A DNA stretch of 64,000 nucleotides from positions 88,799-152,798 of the forward strand of contig WOFQ01000068.1 in NCBI GenBank assembly GCA_012184525.1. Direction: 5' to 3'. The translations under genes were made by a program, and so were the position numbers. Below, piece by piece: positions 12,919-24,215 of the stretch (position 1 is the stretch's first letter; each line of letters begins with the position of its first letter). The DNA is from Xenoacremonium recifei (Eukaryota > Ascomycota > Sordariomycetes > Hypocreales > Nectriaceae). The notes beneath the pieces are model-generated. The model did not search any database, was not told the origin of the DNA, and worked only from the letters and a program-made list of their open reading frames with translations.

Positions 12919-13977
12919 TGACCGAGAAGAAGACATTTGTTCTCATCACCGGGTATGTCTCCCTCACCAACGCCCGCAATTGACTAGACACTCAACTAAT
13001 CTCGCTCGTCTAGCTGCTCTCCCGGGGGCATCGGCCACGCCCTGGCCCTCGAGTTTCAGCGCCGCGGTAAGGACATAAATAGCAATTGAAGTTGTCGCCT
13101 GCTGACGCTCGCAATCAGGCTGCCATGTCATCGCCACCGCGCGCCGCACCGAGATCATCGCCCAGCTGGAGGAGCAGGGCATGAGCGTCGTGGCTCTCGA
13201 CGTGACGGACCCTAAGAGCATCGCCCAGGCCAAGGACGAAGTTGCTGAGATCACGGGCGGTCGCCTCGACGTTCTGGTCAACAATGCGTGAGTTGCGCTT
13301 CTCAGCCTGGCCTCAACAGTCCCATTAACCATAGCATCCTCAGTGGCCGCACACACACTATCCCAGCCCTCGACATGGACCTCGACGACGTCCGCGCCAC
13401 GTACGAGGTCAACGTCTTCGGCCCCATGTCAATGTGCCAGGCCTTTGCGCCGCAGCTGATCGCCGCGCGAGGGCTCATCCTCAACATCTCCAGCACCTCC
13501 AGCGTCGTGCCCTACCTCTTCGGCGCTCTGTACTCGTCTACCAAGGGTGCCATCAACACGTACTCGCGTGCGCTGCGCATGGAGCTGCGGCCTTTTGGCG
13601 TGCGCGTGATGGTCGCCATGACGGGCACGGTGCGGAGCAACATTGCGAGTCACTTTGATCGCGTGCTGCCGGCGAACTCGCTGTATCAGCCCGTCAATGA
13701 TGTCTTTGAGAGGAGACTTAAGTTTAGCCAGACTACGGGGACGATGCCCACGGAGGTGTATGCGCGGAAGGTCGTTAACCAGGCTCTGAAGGGGGAGGGC
13801 TGGTTTGGCGGATTGCTGGGAGGCTCGCCGGACTGGTACTGGGCGGGCGGCATGGCGAATCTGGTCTGGCTCACAACGTGCATGCCACGATGGATGAGCG
13901 AGTGGTCTGTTGCTGTGTTCTTCAAGATTGGGCGGATGAGCCAGAGACTCCAGGCTACGCGGGCGAAGAAGGATTAG
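12919..13977 (+). CDS. Short-chain dehydrogenase, Ayr1-like (1-acyl-DHAP reductase family)
   Basis: NADP(H)-dependent reductase of the classical SDR family, closest in pattern to yeast Ayr1, which reduces 1-acyl-dihydroxyacetone phosphate on lipid droplets and ER. Four exons (12919-12953, 13014-13066, 13119-13287, 13344-13977) yield 296 residues against 297 for Ayr1. The cofactor motif TGCSPGGIG is interrupted by the first intron. NNAG is split by the third intron. The catalytic Tyr and Lys lie in YSSTKG (Tyr about 149, Lys about 153), preceded by the ISS segment. The C-terminus contains a hydrophobic stretch with Trp and Gly suited to membrane binding. Other SDR substrates are possible, so the reaction is inferred from family only. 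Confidence 0.88.
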
Positions 13978-14396
13978 ATGAAAAGGATAGGACCTGATGA
14001 GTAGAGGCATTAATACGAGGCATCTTGTACCTTTGTAAGTCCTTGATGGGTCATTTTCTGTCAGATCTGGTGGTCATCTGATCCACAGATCAAATCCTTC
14101 GGCGGCTGTGACTTTGTGTTGGTTCGTTGCTCGAATCGTCAGATCACACTGGGGAAACCGGGGAACAGTCCGAGGACCCGGATGGTGTGAGGGTCGGCGA
14201 CTGCGTCAACGACAGTACCTTATTTGATATTTCTGGTTTATTTTAGGAAACGTCTCTCTATCCGCCTGTGTACATGCTCTTTATGTTGATAATAGCTGTC
14301 GAAGGCTCGATCGTGTCCCTGTGCGCATACAGACGTGGGATTCCACCCTTCCAAGTCCCCAATGTAGGAGGCCGCGAGAAAGATAGCACAGTCCAA
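13978..14396. other. Intergenic region between convergent genes
   Basis: 3' flanks of the SDR gene (plus strand) and the small secreted-protein gene (minus strand). Nothing else seen. Confidence 0.5.
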
Positions 14397-14898
14397 TTAC
14401 TGGCCAGCAGTCCAGACCATCACGAGCATTGACGCCAAAAGACCGCCGATAGATGGAATATGTCGTATAGAAGCGTTAGGAGCAGCTGTATCGTCATTCG
14501 TCACAGCGCTCGTACTCGCGACCTTTGGGCCGTCGCAATGCCACTTCCTTTCATCAGCAAGCATTGAACACGTGCAGGAAAACAGTGTCATACATGATTT
14601 CCGTGTGGCTGGCAACCGGCAGATTCCGTCGGCGACGGGTCAGGAGAGGTTATGCTCCCCTCAATCGAGTGATCGAAACTCGTTAGGGTAAGGATGTCGA
14701 AGTCGGAGGTCAGACGGGGAGTATCACAGTGCCTGGGATTTTAGAGCTTGTTGATGGGATACAAGGAAATCTTTCGTACCAGTGGTCGCCGTGCGAATGG
14801 CAGCCGACGCTGGCAGTGGGAGAGGGAGCGAGGGAGGTGGAGGACTCTTGTTGGGCGTATGCATAGCCCTGGAGGAGGGCGAGGAGCCAGACTCGCAT
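14397..14898 (-). CDS. Small secreted, probably GPI-anchored protein with tandem HWHC motifs
   Basis: Three short exons (14898-14780, 14732-14594, 14543-14397) splice in phase to 134 residues; each intron is about 50 bp. The N-terminus is a signal peptide (MRVWLLALLQGYAYA). Two near-identical motifs follow, CHSHGDHWHCD and CQPHGNHWHCD, so the pattern is C-x2-HG-x-HWHCD, and each copy is cut by an intron just before or within the HW pair. That the same motif reappears across both predicted splice junctions is the best proof of the model. The C-terminus is a hydrophobic tail after Asn/Ala/Ser, as in GPI-anchored proteins. His/Cys spacing suggests binding of Zn or Cu at the cell surface, which is inference. 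Similar HGDHWHC segments occur in fungal wall and metal-related proteins, as I recall. Confidence 0.75.
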
Positions 14899-15226
14899 GT
14901 TGCGTGTGAAGAGAACCGAGGTTCGACTTTAAGCGCAGGTGAGAACATGCTGTTTATGGAGAAAAGTCTCAGCACTTTATCTCCCACTTCAAATATTATA
15001 CTCACAGTCATCAAGGTTCTCTGAGCACCGGTGTTTAAAATTTCCGGTCGCTTGTCAACCTCCCGCTTGATATCAGAGGGAGCATGATACCGGCGACTTT
15101 TCTACCACTCTGGTTCCTAGGGTGATGTATCGTCGGGTTCTCTTTTACTGCCTGCATACTATTCTTCGCCTCTCGCATCTCTATTAAAGGAGAGGTTGTA
15201 GAGATGGACTTCAACTCCAGCGCATA
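14899..15226. other. Intergenic region
   Basis: 5' flank of the secreted-protein gene and 3' flank of the VBA-like transporter. No other feature seen. Confidence 0.5.
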
Positions 15227-17408
15227 CTAGAGGCGTTGCTCCTTCAATATCACTGACGCAATGAAGCTCACGCCAACAACTCCGAGACATGTGAAAAATG
15301 CATCTCGAAAGCCTGAAATATAGGCCCCAACAACTAATTCGTGGACCTTGCCAACTAGATGCTGCACATACGACATGTCGGATAATGCCTTTCTCATGAT
15401 CTGTAACTAGAGTGAGCCTGTGTGCTATGCGCATGCATGTCCGGGTATGTAGATCGTCGATCACATGGAAGGACTTACATCATCGCCGCTCGGAACTCCT
15501 CCAACAATCAAGACTTGATGAAGCGTTGAACGGAGACGTGCTTGAAATACCGCACTTACGAGAGAAAGCCCTGCCACACAGCCAATACTTCCACTGAGGT
15601 ACAATCCTGAACCTGCAATAGCGACATCTTCATCGCTTGTTCCTGCGGCCAGAGCAACGAAGGCGGTAGAATGGGCAACTCCGGTTGCAAAGCCACCAGG
15701 GAGGACAAAGATTGCTTGCCAGACAGGGTTATGACCGTTCCAGAAAACGATGAGCAATGTGAAGCACAGACACGCCGATATGGACGCTGCAATCGTCAGG
15801 ACCTTATAACGGCCGTGCCACTTGATCAACAGGCCCGCAAGGAGACCTCCAACTGTGTTACCAGCAATTGAAGGAATCATGTATGCACCAGCTTCTGCGA
15901 GTGTAGCATTCTTCGTGACCTGGAAATAGAGGGGAATGAAGAACATGAGCTGGGTTGCACGTCAGCGCCCATCACACAAGTATAGCAACCCTGGGATCAA
16001 CTGAACCTACCCCAGTCTGAGAGGCATTCTGTAGCATAAGAATGGCATATGGAGTCACCACATTGGGGTTTGAGAGGAGATGAAGGGGGAATATAGGTTC
16101 TTTGGCCCACGACCTCTCTGCAATAGTGAAGAGAATCGCACTTGTTAGGCCAAGCCCCCAAAGAATCAAGATGACAGGCGATGTCCAGGCAACTTTCTCA
16201 CCACCGATGTCTAGAACAAGTAGAAAGCTGAGTACTGTCGAACTCATGAGAAACGCGCCAGCGAAGTCAACCCGTCTTAGTTTCCAAGCGATGGTTTGTG
16301 TATCTATCTCAATATCGCCATCGCCTTTAGGAGCAAGCTTGAGAGTCAAGGCAATAAGCACCATTGCGATGACCGTCAAGGGAGCCTGACCAGACAATGT
16401 CCTAGACGGCGCAAGGTTTATAAACGAAAATTCTTTGCCAGGGAATTGAAATATACATACCATCTCCAGCCAAGTGTTTGAGCCAGAATGCCACCAATAG
16501 CACCACCGGATGATCTTCCTATTGTTTGAATGACGTTGACGTAGCTTCGATAAGATGCCACATCTCTAATGGGCACGAGATCTGAATGAAATATCATCAG
16601 GTACTGCGGTGTGCAAAGGGTAACTATAGTGTTTGTACCTGTGATAATAATGGATACCAAACAGACCATTCCCCCTCCTCCAAGGCCCTGAATTGAACGA
16701 GCAACTATAAGTTGTGGTATAGACCGACAGAATCCACTGCATTGGCTTTTTAGTATTAGTCTCTGTGTGCCAATCTGTGCAATTACCATAGCAGACTTCC
16801 TGCAGCAAACAGGCCGTATGAAGTCTCAAGCATTGCCTTGCGTCCGAAAATGTTGCTAAGTTTTCCATACTATTTCGTGTCAGATGAGATTTTTCTTGGG
16901 TTCTCCATGGTGGACTACCAGCGGCTGGCCTATACACATAGCAAGCATGTAGCTTGAGATTAGCCAGCTGGCATTTTGCAGATCATCAAACTCGGAAGCG
17001 ATCGATCCGTATGTTGCCAGGACCAGAGTCGTGTCGGCCTGCGAGATGAAAACACCTTTTCGTCTAAATGTTAGTCCAGGTAATTTCAGTCTATATAGCT
17101 GCACAAACCTAATAAGAGGACTGACAAGACCCCAAAGATCGGCCTTGATTGCTTGTAATCTGCAGGAGGCAGGCCTTCTGTTCCTTGTGTCGTTTGGCTC
17201 TCGAATGTATTCTACTTATCCGATTATTGCTGGATTCTAGCAGAGGAAGGCGATAGCAAGAGGAGTTCATTAATGAAGACGGATCGCAACTCACACTGTC
17301 GTGTGACACGTTGGCAATAAGCAATGGCGAGGCTTCGTTCGTCCTTAATTGCTGTACGGAATAGACAAGACCATCCGTCTTGGTGGACATCGAAGTATCG
17401 GATCGCAT
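15227..17408 (-). CDS. MFS transporter, DHA2/VBA-like (vacuolar basic amino acid or drug exporter type)
   Basis: Predicted 14-segment drug:proton antiporter of the group that includes the yeast vacuolar basic amino acid transporters. Nine exons (17408-17295, 17211-17109, 17055-16919, 16869-16787, 16736-16639, 16581-16461, 16401-16011, 15949-15479, 15400-15227) give 563 residues with every phase consistent. Recognisable parts are a hydrophilic N-terminus, SQADTTLVLATYGSIASEF at TM1, YGKLSNIFGRK (MFS motif A), RSIQGLGGGG (motif B) and GRSSGGAIGGILAQTLGWRW (motif C of antiporters). Whether it sits in the vacuole or plasma membrane cannot be told. It is divergent from the Dal5-type transporter gene across a 670 bp shared promoter and marks the start of the intron-dense, AT-richer accessory region. 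Confidence 0.87.
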
Positions 17409-18077
17409 TTCGTCTCTGTTGTCTTAGCTTCTTGGATACACCGTCTTGGGGAGAGAAGTAAACTAATTGGCAATGGAATTTGTGACAAGCTGAGAACGTA
17501 TTGCCCAGCCGTATTAACACGCGGCTCGCCGTGAACCTCGTACGAACGCGTAATCAATGAAAACGTGCCTCACCGACTATAGAACGTGGTTCTAGTCAAT
17601 GCCCTCATGGCAGTTGCGGATGGCGTGCGAGCTTTAATAGCGGCGAGCAATGCCCACTTCCCCATATATTTATGCAATATGTGTCATGTTAGTATCCTGA
17701 CTTTCCGGATCCTGAATCAGATCAAGCTAACCCAAAGGTAGATACTTGCTGCTATGGCAGTTTTTGTATTGCCCAATGAGATCGCGATCTTGGATATGAG
17801 GTAGGCAAATCCGGCTCTCATGAGGTGCTACGAAAGCGGTATGATGACATTGAGAATTACGATTCTGGATTGCTACGTGAGTCATGTTAGTTCCCGTAGA
17901 CTCGATAATTCGTAAAGGCTTGTTCCTAATGCGATGATTTTCCAGTTAGATTGATTGCGCAAACCGACAGCCATGGAGTGAGAATGAACATTTCATAGGT
18001 TGCTATATAACTACGGACCTGTAGAAGCATTAATTGTGCATGTAATACTCCTGATGACAGCTTATAGCCCTCTGAAT
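17409..18077. promoter_or_regulatory. Shared promoter region of two divergent MFS genes
   Basis: AT-rich region between the VBA-like and Dal5-type genes. It contains ATGATGACAT at 17841-17850, which matches the CYS3 consensus ATGRYRYCAT at 9 of 10 positions. No coding sequence recognised. Confidence 0.4.
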
Positions 18078-20101
18078 ATGATTTCAACTGCAGAAATGGC
18101 AGAGAAGCCCGGTCCCCTCACAACGATTGGTGCCAGTGAGAGCTCCCGAGTGGAGGAGGACACGGCACTTGAGTGGTCGTTTCAGGAGGAGAAAATATTA
18201 GTCCGCAGGTAGCAAAGACCGGATTTCTCTTCATTGGTGTAACTGATGCCAAAAATCTGATTAGAATTGATCTCGTCGTTATGCCCCTACTTATCGTCGG
18301 ATTCTTCGTTCTGCAAATTGATCGATCTAATATGTAAGCCTGATGGTGTATTTCGAGACCATGGCTAACATCGAAGTAGCGGCAATGCGTTGACCGACTC
18401 GTTCTTGGATGAGGTTGGCATCATTCAATTCCAATATAATGTTGGAAACCAGTTGATGTATCTGGGTATTGTTCTCTTTGAGGTTGGTACCTAAGTCCTT
18501 CATCATTGCTTGTCATGAAGTAACTGGCATAGATCCCGAGTAATCTAATGCTGTACCGTGCTGGCGCGGCTCTTTGGATAGGCGTCCAAATCATAGCTTG
18601 GTTTGTGCTTGCTACTCCAACTTCCTTTTGAAAATGCTGAGGTCAAGCAGGGGTCTCGTTGCTACACTCCAAGCCTTCATCAAAGGTAGAGGTTACGGTG
18701 CCTATTTGACAACTCGATTCCTCCTTGGGTATGATGATATTCCGTGAAATCTGATTGAAACTTCTTCTAATCAATAAAGGATCTGCGAATGTGGTTATAT
18801 ACCTGCTGGTCTGTATACTATCACGCGATTCTACACGAAAGAGGAGACCAGCAAACGATTTGCCTGGTTCTTTCTTGGTAACATGTTTGCCAGCGGATCC
18901 GCTGGATTGATAGCATACGGCGTGTAGGTGACAATTCCCATTATGCAAGACTCTATAAACCTGACTCTTAGTTAGTTTACGCTTGAGAGGTGTTTCTGGT
19001 TTGTCAGGCTGGCAATGGTTATTTCTTGTGCGTCTGGATCTACAAGTTCGCAGTTCACATGCATACTAACAACGTCTAGATTGAGGGCATTCTTACTTTG
19101 GGCGTCGCCGTCGGGTTTATCATGTTTTTTCCAATATCGCCTGGGAAGCCAGTGTCATTGCTCCGGCTCAAGTACTTTAGCGAACGCGAGACACAGATCA
19201 TCAATGCTCGTGTGTTGCGGGATGATCCCACTAAGGCTCACGCGCAACTGTACGTGAGTGGTGAAGAGCTCAAAGCTACTGTGAGTATGATTCTCTCTCA
19301 ACATTATTTGCTTGGTTCTGCTGATGACATGGGTCAACAGTTAACAAACTGGAGGATCATCGGACATGTTATCACGACTATTTGCTGTTTATCTACACAA
19401 AGCGCGCTCTTCGCCTTCGCCCCATCCATTGTCGCTTCATATGGATATGGGAAATTGCAGGCTAATGCGATGAGTTCCATTGGGTATTGGATTCTTCTGG
19501 TCACGACAATTATTTGGGGCTGGGCTGCGTGAGTAGCATCTTACTATTCATGAGAGCCTTGCTAAATATCCAAGTGATCGATGGAACCGGCGAGGGCTCA
19601 TGGTTTTCTTGGGTGTCATGATCAGCTGGGTGTTTATTGTAAGTCCTTCTCGATGCATCCACACTATTGCATACTGAACGAACTCGTAGATTGCCAATCG
19701 GTTCATTGTGCACTCGGACAAGCTTGATGCTAAATTTGCTCTTCTAACTTTGATAATTGCCTTTAGCTTTAACTGGCGTAAGTTGTTTCCACTCGGAGCT
19801 TTATAGAGACTGATAGAAGGCAGACCCTATCAATGGTTCCTGGATGGCACTGAACGCGAAGAGCTCTGGAGAGAGGTCCGTTACCATGGCCATCTTCATT
19901 ATGGGGGCCAATGCGGCTGGCATTGCTGGTGGCCAAATATTTCAGGTAAATGACGCTCCACGGTACGACACTGCGTGGACTATAATCGTTGCCTTGTCTT
20001 CTACAGGATTGGCAGCTTCCGTGTTCACCAATTTGCAGTACTGGCTTCTGAACCGCCATAACACCAGAAAGGATGAGCCAAGTTTCATTTATAAGCCTTA
20101 G
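18078..20101 (+). CDS. MFS anion:cation symporter (Dal5/allantoate permease type)
   Basis: Predicted plasma-membrane uptake carrier for organic anions, in the family of Dal5, Tna1 and Seo1. Twelve small exons (18078-18208, 18265-18333, 18380-18482, 18533-18600, 18651-18728, 18780-18923, 18976-19027, 19080-19280, 19341-19528, 19575-19638, 19690-19777, 19824-20101) give about 487 residues in continuous phase. Family marks are DLVVMPLLIVGFFVLQIDRSNIGNA at TM1 (split by an intron), IPSNLML, FLLGICECGYIPAGLY, GLSGWQWLFLIEG, and the HPINGSWMALN segment typical of this family near TM9-10. The start is uncertain: ATG 18078 or 18096. Substrates of relatives are ureides, nicotinate and sulfonates, so in this context it may import a sulfated or nitrogenous anion. 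The arylsulfatase gene lies next, convergent. Confidence 0.85.
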
Positions 20102-20566
20102 AGATCAAGATGGCCTGCAGGAATATTCATGATAGGTAAAGCATGTGCATTCCTCCGCATTAGCTTCATAGTGGAATATAGATCAACCACGAGCCACGAA
20201 CTGCCATATTAACGATGGCGCATGGCAGCTAAAGATACTCCAGCCTTTTTAAATTTTTTATCTAGAGGTACCTCCTGATTCATGTTTAGCATTCGTGTTC
20301 AGTGTCGGATCGCGAAGTCAAAGGCCTTCTCCGATGTTTGGTGAATTCCAGCAATGCGAGGGAGAAGGCCGGATCTGCTATGGTAGCGCATCGCGCGAGT
20401 TAATGTTTGCCTCAAGGCAGATACACAGAATCAAGACTATGAGATCATTTTATAATAAAATGAGAGAAGACGAGAACCAGTCAATTATTCCCTTTGTCTC
20501 TGGGCCTGGGCCTGGGTCAAAGGGTAATATGTTAATCGTAATCGACAAGCATCCTGAGATTCTTTT
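20102..20566. other. Intergenic region between convergent transporter and arylsulfatase genes
   Basis: 3' flanks only. A short AT-rich run lies near 20250-20270 and another near 20450. No gene supported. Confidence 0.5.
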
Positions 20567-22584
20567 TCAGGTCCAATCGCTCCATCGCCCACGATTTACA
20601 AAGTCTCGCTTAAGTTCGCCCTGTGACCAACCCCCAGTCTCTTGATCCACGGGTTCATATTTCACCACATCCATCGGACCTTCAAACTCCGGAAAGTAGG
20701 CAACCTTGCAATCGGTGAAGGACACCTTAGGCTGTGTTCGATAGAACTCATCAAAGCCAGGTCGCAAACTGTCGAAGAGAGTTGAAACGTCACCAGCGGG
20801 ATGGAGTTCTCGCCAAGGCTCAACACAGGCTCGACCTTTGCAATTCTTCAATACCATCATCAATGCATCAAGGCGTAAGACAATCTGGTCTAATGGTTGA
20901 CCACCGAGACGAAAGCTGGGGAGAACTTTGTCCTCGGACAGAAGGTTTCTGATCTCTCCTGGATCAGTCTAGGAAGAAACGATTAGCTAGTGGTCTTTTA
21001 AAATGCGACTCACATACCTTCAAGTCGTATAACTCCTTTTCGTTTGTGCACCAAACGGCGTAGTAGAAATTGTAGTCGTCTCCAATGACGCGAATGGCTT
21101 TGTAGGTATTATTGCCAACTGCGTTGCCCGGCACTGCGTAGCCTGGGTCGCTCATATTCGCATCACCGTACCAACCCATACGGCCCTCCGGAATAGCCAG
21201 ACCCCAATATTCTATGGTGACATGCTCTTGTTTCGACTCAGTCTCGGCGTGTAGGGAGAGAGGGACTGGAGTTCCATCAGTGTCTGGCAGGCTTCTACCA
21301 GCTAGCTCCATGATCGTGGAGGCAAGATCGGTGTGCGCGGTGACTGTTTGAGATTTGTGACCAACAGGCACCCCTGGACCGCGCTATTCCTCGCGTTGTC
21401 AGTTTTGAACCACGGAATGGTGCGAGTAGACATTTCAAGGAAGCTTACGATGATCAACGGAATATGAACATCGGTTTGGAAGCCACACTCTTTGCCAGGA
21501 TGCATTCTATGCTGGCTGATATGGTACCCGTTGTCGGTTGTATAAAATATATAGGTGTTCTCCAGCTGTCCGGCAGCATCAAGTTTCTTGACCATGGTCT
21601 CAACCATTTCATCGACAGATTGAAGGGCCCGTAGTCGCGCTCTCTGGTACTCATCATTATAGGCAATGACGGTATCGTTCAATAGAGGCAGCCCCTTAAC
21701 CCAACTCACACCTCCTTGAACCTCTGGATTGAAGTTCTCATCACGCGGGATAATGTAGTCTTTGAAAAGATGAGCGTGCCGGTCAGCGTATTTGGGCGCG
21801 TCTGTTGAAAATCCTGGAAGGAAGTCGACATTCCCATGAGGGGCGATCGGCGCATGGACTAAGAACCACGGCTCTTTATGTGACATTGCCTCCTCCAAAA
21901 AGCCGTAAGCCTTTTCGGCTGTAATATCTGGAGAGTACTTGCCAGCATAGTTGACTGGTACTGCTCCATTTCGCGTCATAGTTGCATTGAGATATTGATA
22001 TGTATAGGGATCGAGGAGGAAGTCGGACGCATTGAAGCCACCCGCATACGGCCGGTCATAGTTTTCGATTGCATGGTGATTCCATAGCTTACCGCTATAG
22101 TAAGTATTATAGCCCGCGGCCTGCAGCCAGACCGGTAGATAGTTGTCATTTATGCCTTCGCGTACAACTTTAGGATAGCCTCCGTATGGAGCCCAAACGT
22201 CGGTAACCTAAATGTAAGCCCGTCAGCACTTAAAATTGGTGAATGCGGTCGTTCATCATTTCACGCACATTCGTGTTATGTGCTGCTTTTCCAGTCCACA
22301 AGTTGACTCGAGAAGGACAGCAAAGCGCCACGGTACAGTAGTGATTTGTATAGAGGGTTCCTTCGTTGATGGTATATTTTTGCAAGAGTGGCATGTGTTG
22401 CAGTGACTCCATATGCCTAAGACGCATATTAGCCAATGGTGCTTCTCTATAAGAAGCTAGTTGAGATGCAATACCAGTCTTGGTCATCGGTGAGGATGAA
22501 GAGGATATTTGGATGGCGTGAAGCCAATACCTTTTGCCCAACAGACAAAAGGTAGGCTAAGATCGCTGCTGACGAGTATCGCAT
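20567..22584 (-). CDS. Secreted arylsulfatase
   Basis: Sulfatase that releases sulfate from organic sulfate esters outside the cell. Five exons (22584-22475, 22416-22269, 22207-21449, 21383-21018, 20968-20567) give 594 residues. ATG 22584 was chosen because it starts a signal peptide (MRYSSAAILAYLLSVGQKVLA); the open frame continues upstream without support. The formylglycine signature is CCPSR with the catalytic Cys near residue 69, followed by VNLWTGK. The metal site begins at ILTDDQDW, with TTDNGYH and a HIPLIIRGPG segment later. This is the family of Neurospora ars-1, a gene switched on by sulfur starvation through CYS3. The shared promoter with the bZIP gene holds a perfect CYS3-type site. 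The protein needs Cys-to-formylglycine conversion. Confidence 0.92.
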
Positions 22585-22899
22585 CTTTGCAGTTGCAGCT
22601 CGAAGTAAAAAGGAACCAGCACCGAACTTTTGTCTCTCGTTAAGCCATGCTGCGTGCTCCGCGGAGCACTTATTAAAGCAGCTCTCAAGGAATCCACTCT
22701 GTAGAAACTGAGTCTTGACGGATTGGTCTATTTGCTGAAACCCAGTCGTGGAGCCTGGCAGCACTAACATGACCGCACGTGCAGACCGGCGATGGTGTCA
22801 TTTTGGTCCCGTCGCATGCCATACCGCAATGAGCTGGAAGTCAGTAAGCCCATAAGAGACCACACTGCCATATTTCCTCCATGTAAACTAACATGACAC
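22585..22899. promoter_or_regulatory. Divergent promoter of arylsulfatase and bZIP genes
   Basis: A 315 bp region shared by both genes. It contains CACGTG at 22776-22781 (the Cbf1-type E-box used for sulfur genes in yeast) and ATGGTGTCAT at 22792-22801 (see next entry). Confidence 0.6.
22792..22801. promoter_or_regulatory. CYS3-type sulfur-control site
   Basis: ATGGTGTCAT matches all ten positions of ATGRYRYCAT, the published binding consensus of Neurospora CYS3, the bZIP activator of sulfur-acquisition genes including arylsulfatase. It lies about 210 bp upstream of the arylsulfatase start and 10 bp from a CACGTG hexamer. A match is expected by chance about once in 65 kb. Confidence 0.6.
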
Positions 22900-24105
22900 A
22901 TGGTCCACACGCCAGCAGGCAGAATCATGGAAAGACGCACACAGCGCAACGCAAATGACACCCGGCGGGTGGGCAATCTGACCGTTGAGCAAGCGGAGAG
23001 GAAGCGCGAGATCGATCGCGCCAACCAGAGATATCACCGCGCAAAGAACAAGGCTTACTGTCGGCAACTCGAACAGAAGCTTCTCGACCTCACTAGCCGG
23101 CTCAGAGAGGTAGAGGATCTGCTTACGCAATGCCAGTGCCGCGAGCGCCCAGCCGCTGGGTCGGCCAATCTTGCCGCAACAACGGACTTAGTCTCTGTAC
23201 CTCATGTTGTCATGTCAGAGCTGCCATCTCCAGCGCTTGAGGCTGGATACAGTGAGGAAAGCTTCTTTGAAACCATTCCCCCGGACCTGGACGCCGGGAT
23301 CATTGTCAATTCCTTGAACTCGGCGCACCAGTTTGGCTTTCTCAACTGGAACCTCTCCGAGACAATCAACTACAGGCTGCCGACAACACAAACAATGAAC
23401 ACCGGCATCTCTACGATCTATGACCCTTCAGCAACTTCCTGCCTTGGGACTGTAGCCAGTGGGAGCGACGTTCCGTACTGGCGTAGGGTACCACTTCACA
23501 TACCACCCACCTCGAAACTCGACGAAGTCATCCAGAATATCACCCTAGCCTGTCGTAACAGTTTACTTCACCAGCCAGAGCTCACCGAGCCCGTCTTTCC
23601 AATTATTAACTCGTTACTTATCCGCCCTGACGATAACATCAAGCACTTCTCTGACGCCGTCGGCGCGCAGGTGTGGAGGACGCCCCTCGAGGCACTCCCT
23701 GAGCGCATCGGCTTTATGTACATGCTCTCGCATCTTCTCCGGTGGCTTGTTTGCCGTTCCAAAGATGCATACGACAAGATGCCTTGCTGTCTCCGACCAA
23801 CTGTGTTGCAACAAACGGTGCCTCATGCAGCATGGGTAGATACAATCGTATGGCCCGAGGCTCGAGACGCTATTATCCGGAATATGAACTGGGCTCGCTT
23901 TGAGGAGTTTAGGCTCCTGGCAGGGCGGACGCTTACCGTGAGATGGCCTTATGACAGCTCGACGTCGTTTATAGAGTCGCCTGACAAACAAGCAATGCTA
24001 CCACATCCTATGTTCGAGGCGCATATTTGCAAGCCGGATAATTGGAAATTGGGCGAAGAGGTTAAGCAAGCTTTCCCGTTTATCCCCTGGGATTATGTTA
24101 TTTAG
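22900..24105 (+). CDS. bZIP-like transcription factor with DUF3425 domain
   Basis: Predicted nuclear DNA-binding protein of 401 residues in one exon. Residues 20-70 form a basic stretch (ERKREIDRANQRYHRAKNKAY) followed by a short leucine-rich coiled coil (QLEQKLLDLTSRLREVEDLL). The basic region departs from the strict bZIP pattern because the conserved Arg eight residues after Asn is replaced. From about residue 205 to the end the protein carries a DUF3425 domain with conserved Trp and Pro motifs, typical of a large group of ascomycete bZIP factors. A second in-frame ATG lies at 22927. It is divergent from the arylsulfatase, so it may control that gene or the cluster; this is inferred from position only. 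Confidence 0.82.
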   Translation: MVHTPAGRIMERRTQRNANDTRRVGNLTVEQAERKREIDRANQRYHRAKNKAYCRQLEQKLLDLTSRLREVEDLLTQCQCRERPAAGSANLAATTDLVSVPHVVMSELPSPALEAGYSEESFFETIPPDLDAGIIVNSLNSAHQFGFLNWNLSETINYRLPTTQTMNTGISTIYDPSATSCLGTVASGSDVPYWRRVPLHIPPTSKLDEVIQNITLACRNSLLHQPELTEPVFPIINSLLIRPDDNIKHFSDAVGAQVWRTPLEALPERIGFMYMLSHLLRWLVCRSKDAYDKMPCCLRPTVLQQTVPHAAWVDTIVWPEARDAIIRNMNWARFEEFRLLAGRTLTVRWPYDSSTSFIESPDKQAMLPHPMFEAHICKPDNWKLGEEVKQAFPFIPWDYVI

Positions 24106-24215
24106 TTCTTAATAGACCGTAAGGACCCAGAGTCAACTTTCGATTTTGACTGTACGGGCAGGTATATTTTATGATGTGGCGGGCCAGCCTACTAAATAGG
24201 GCTCATTATAATATT

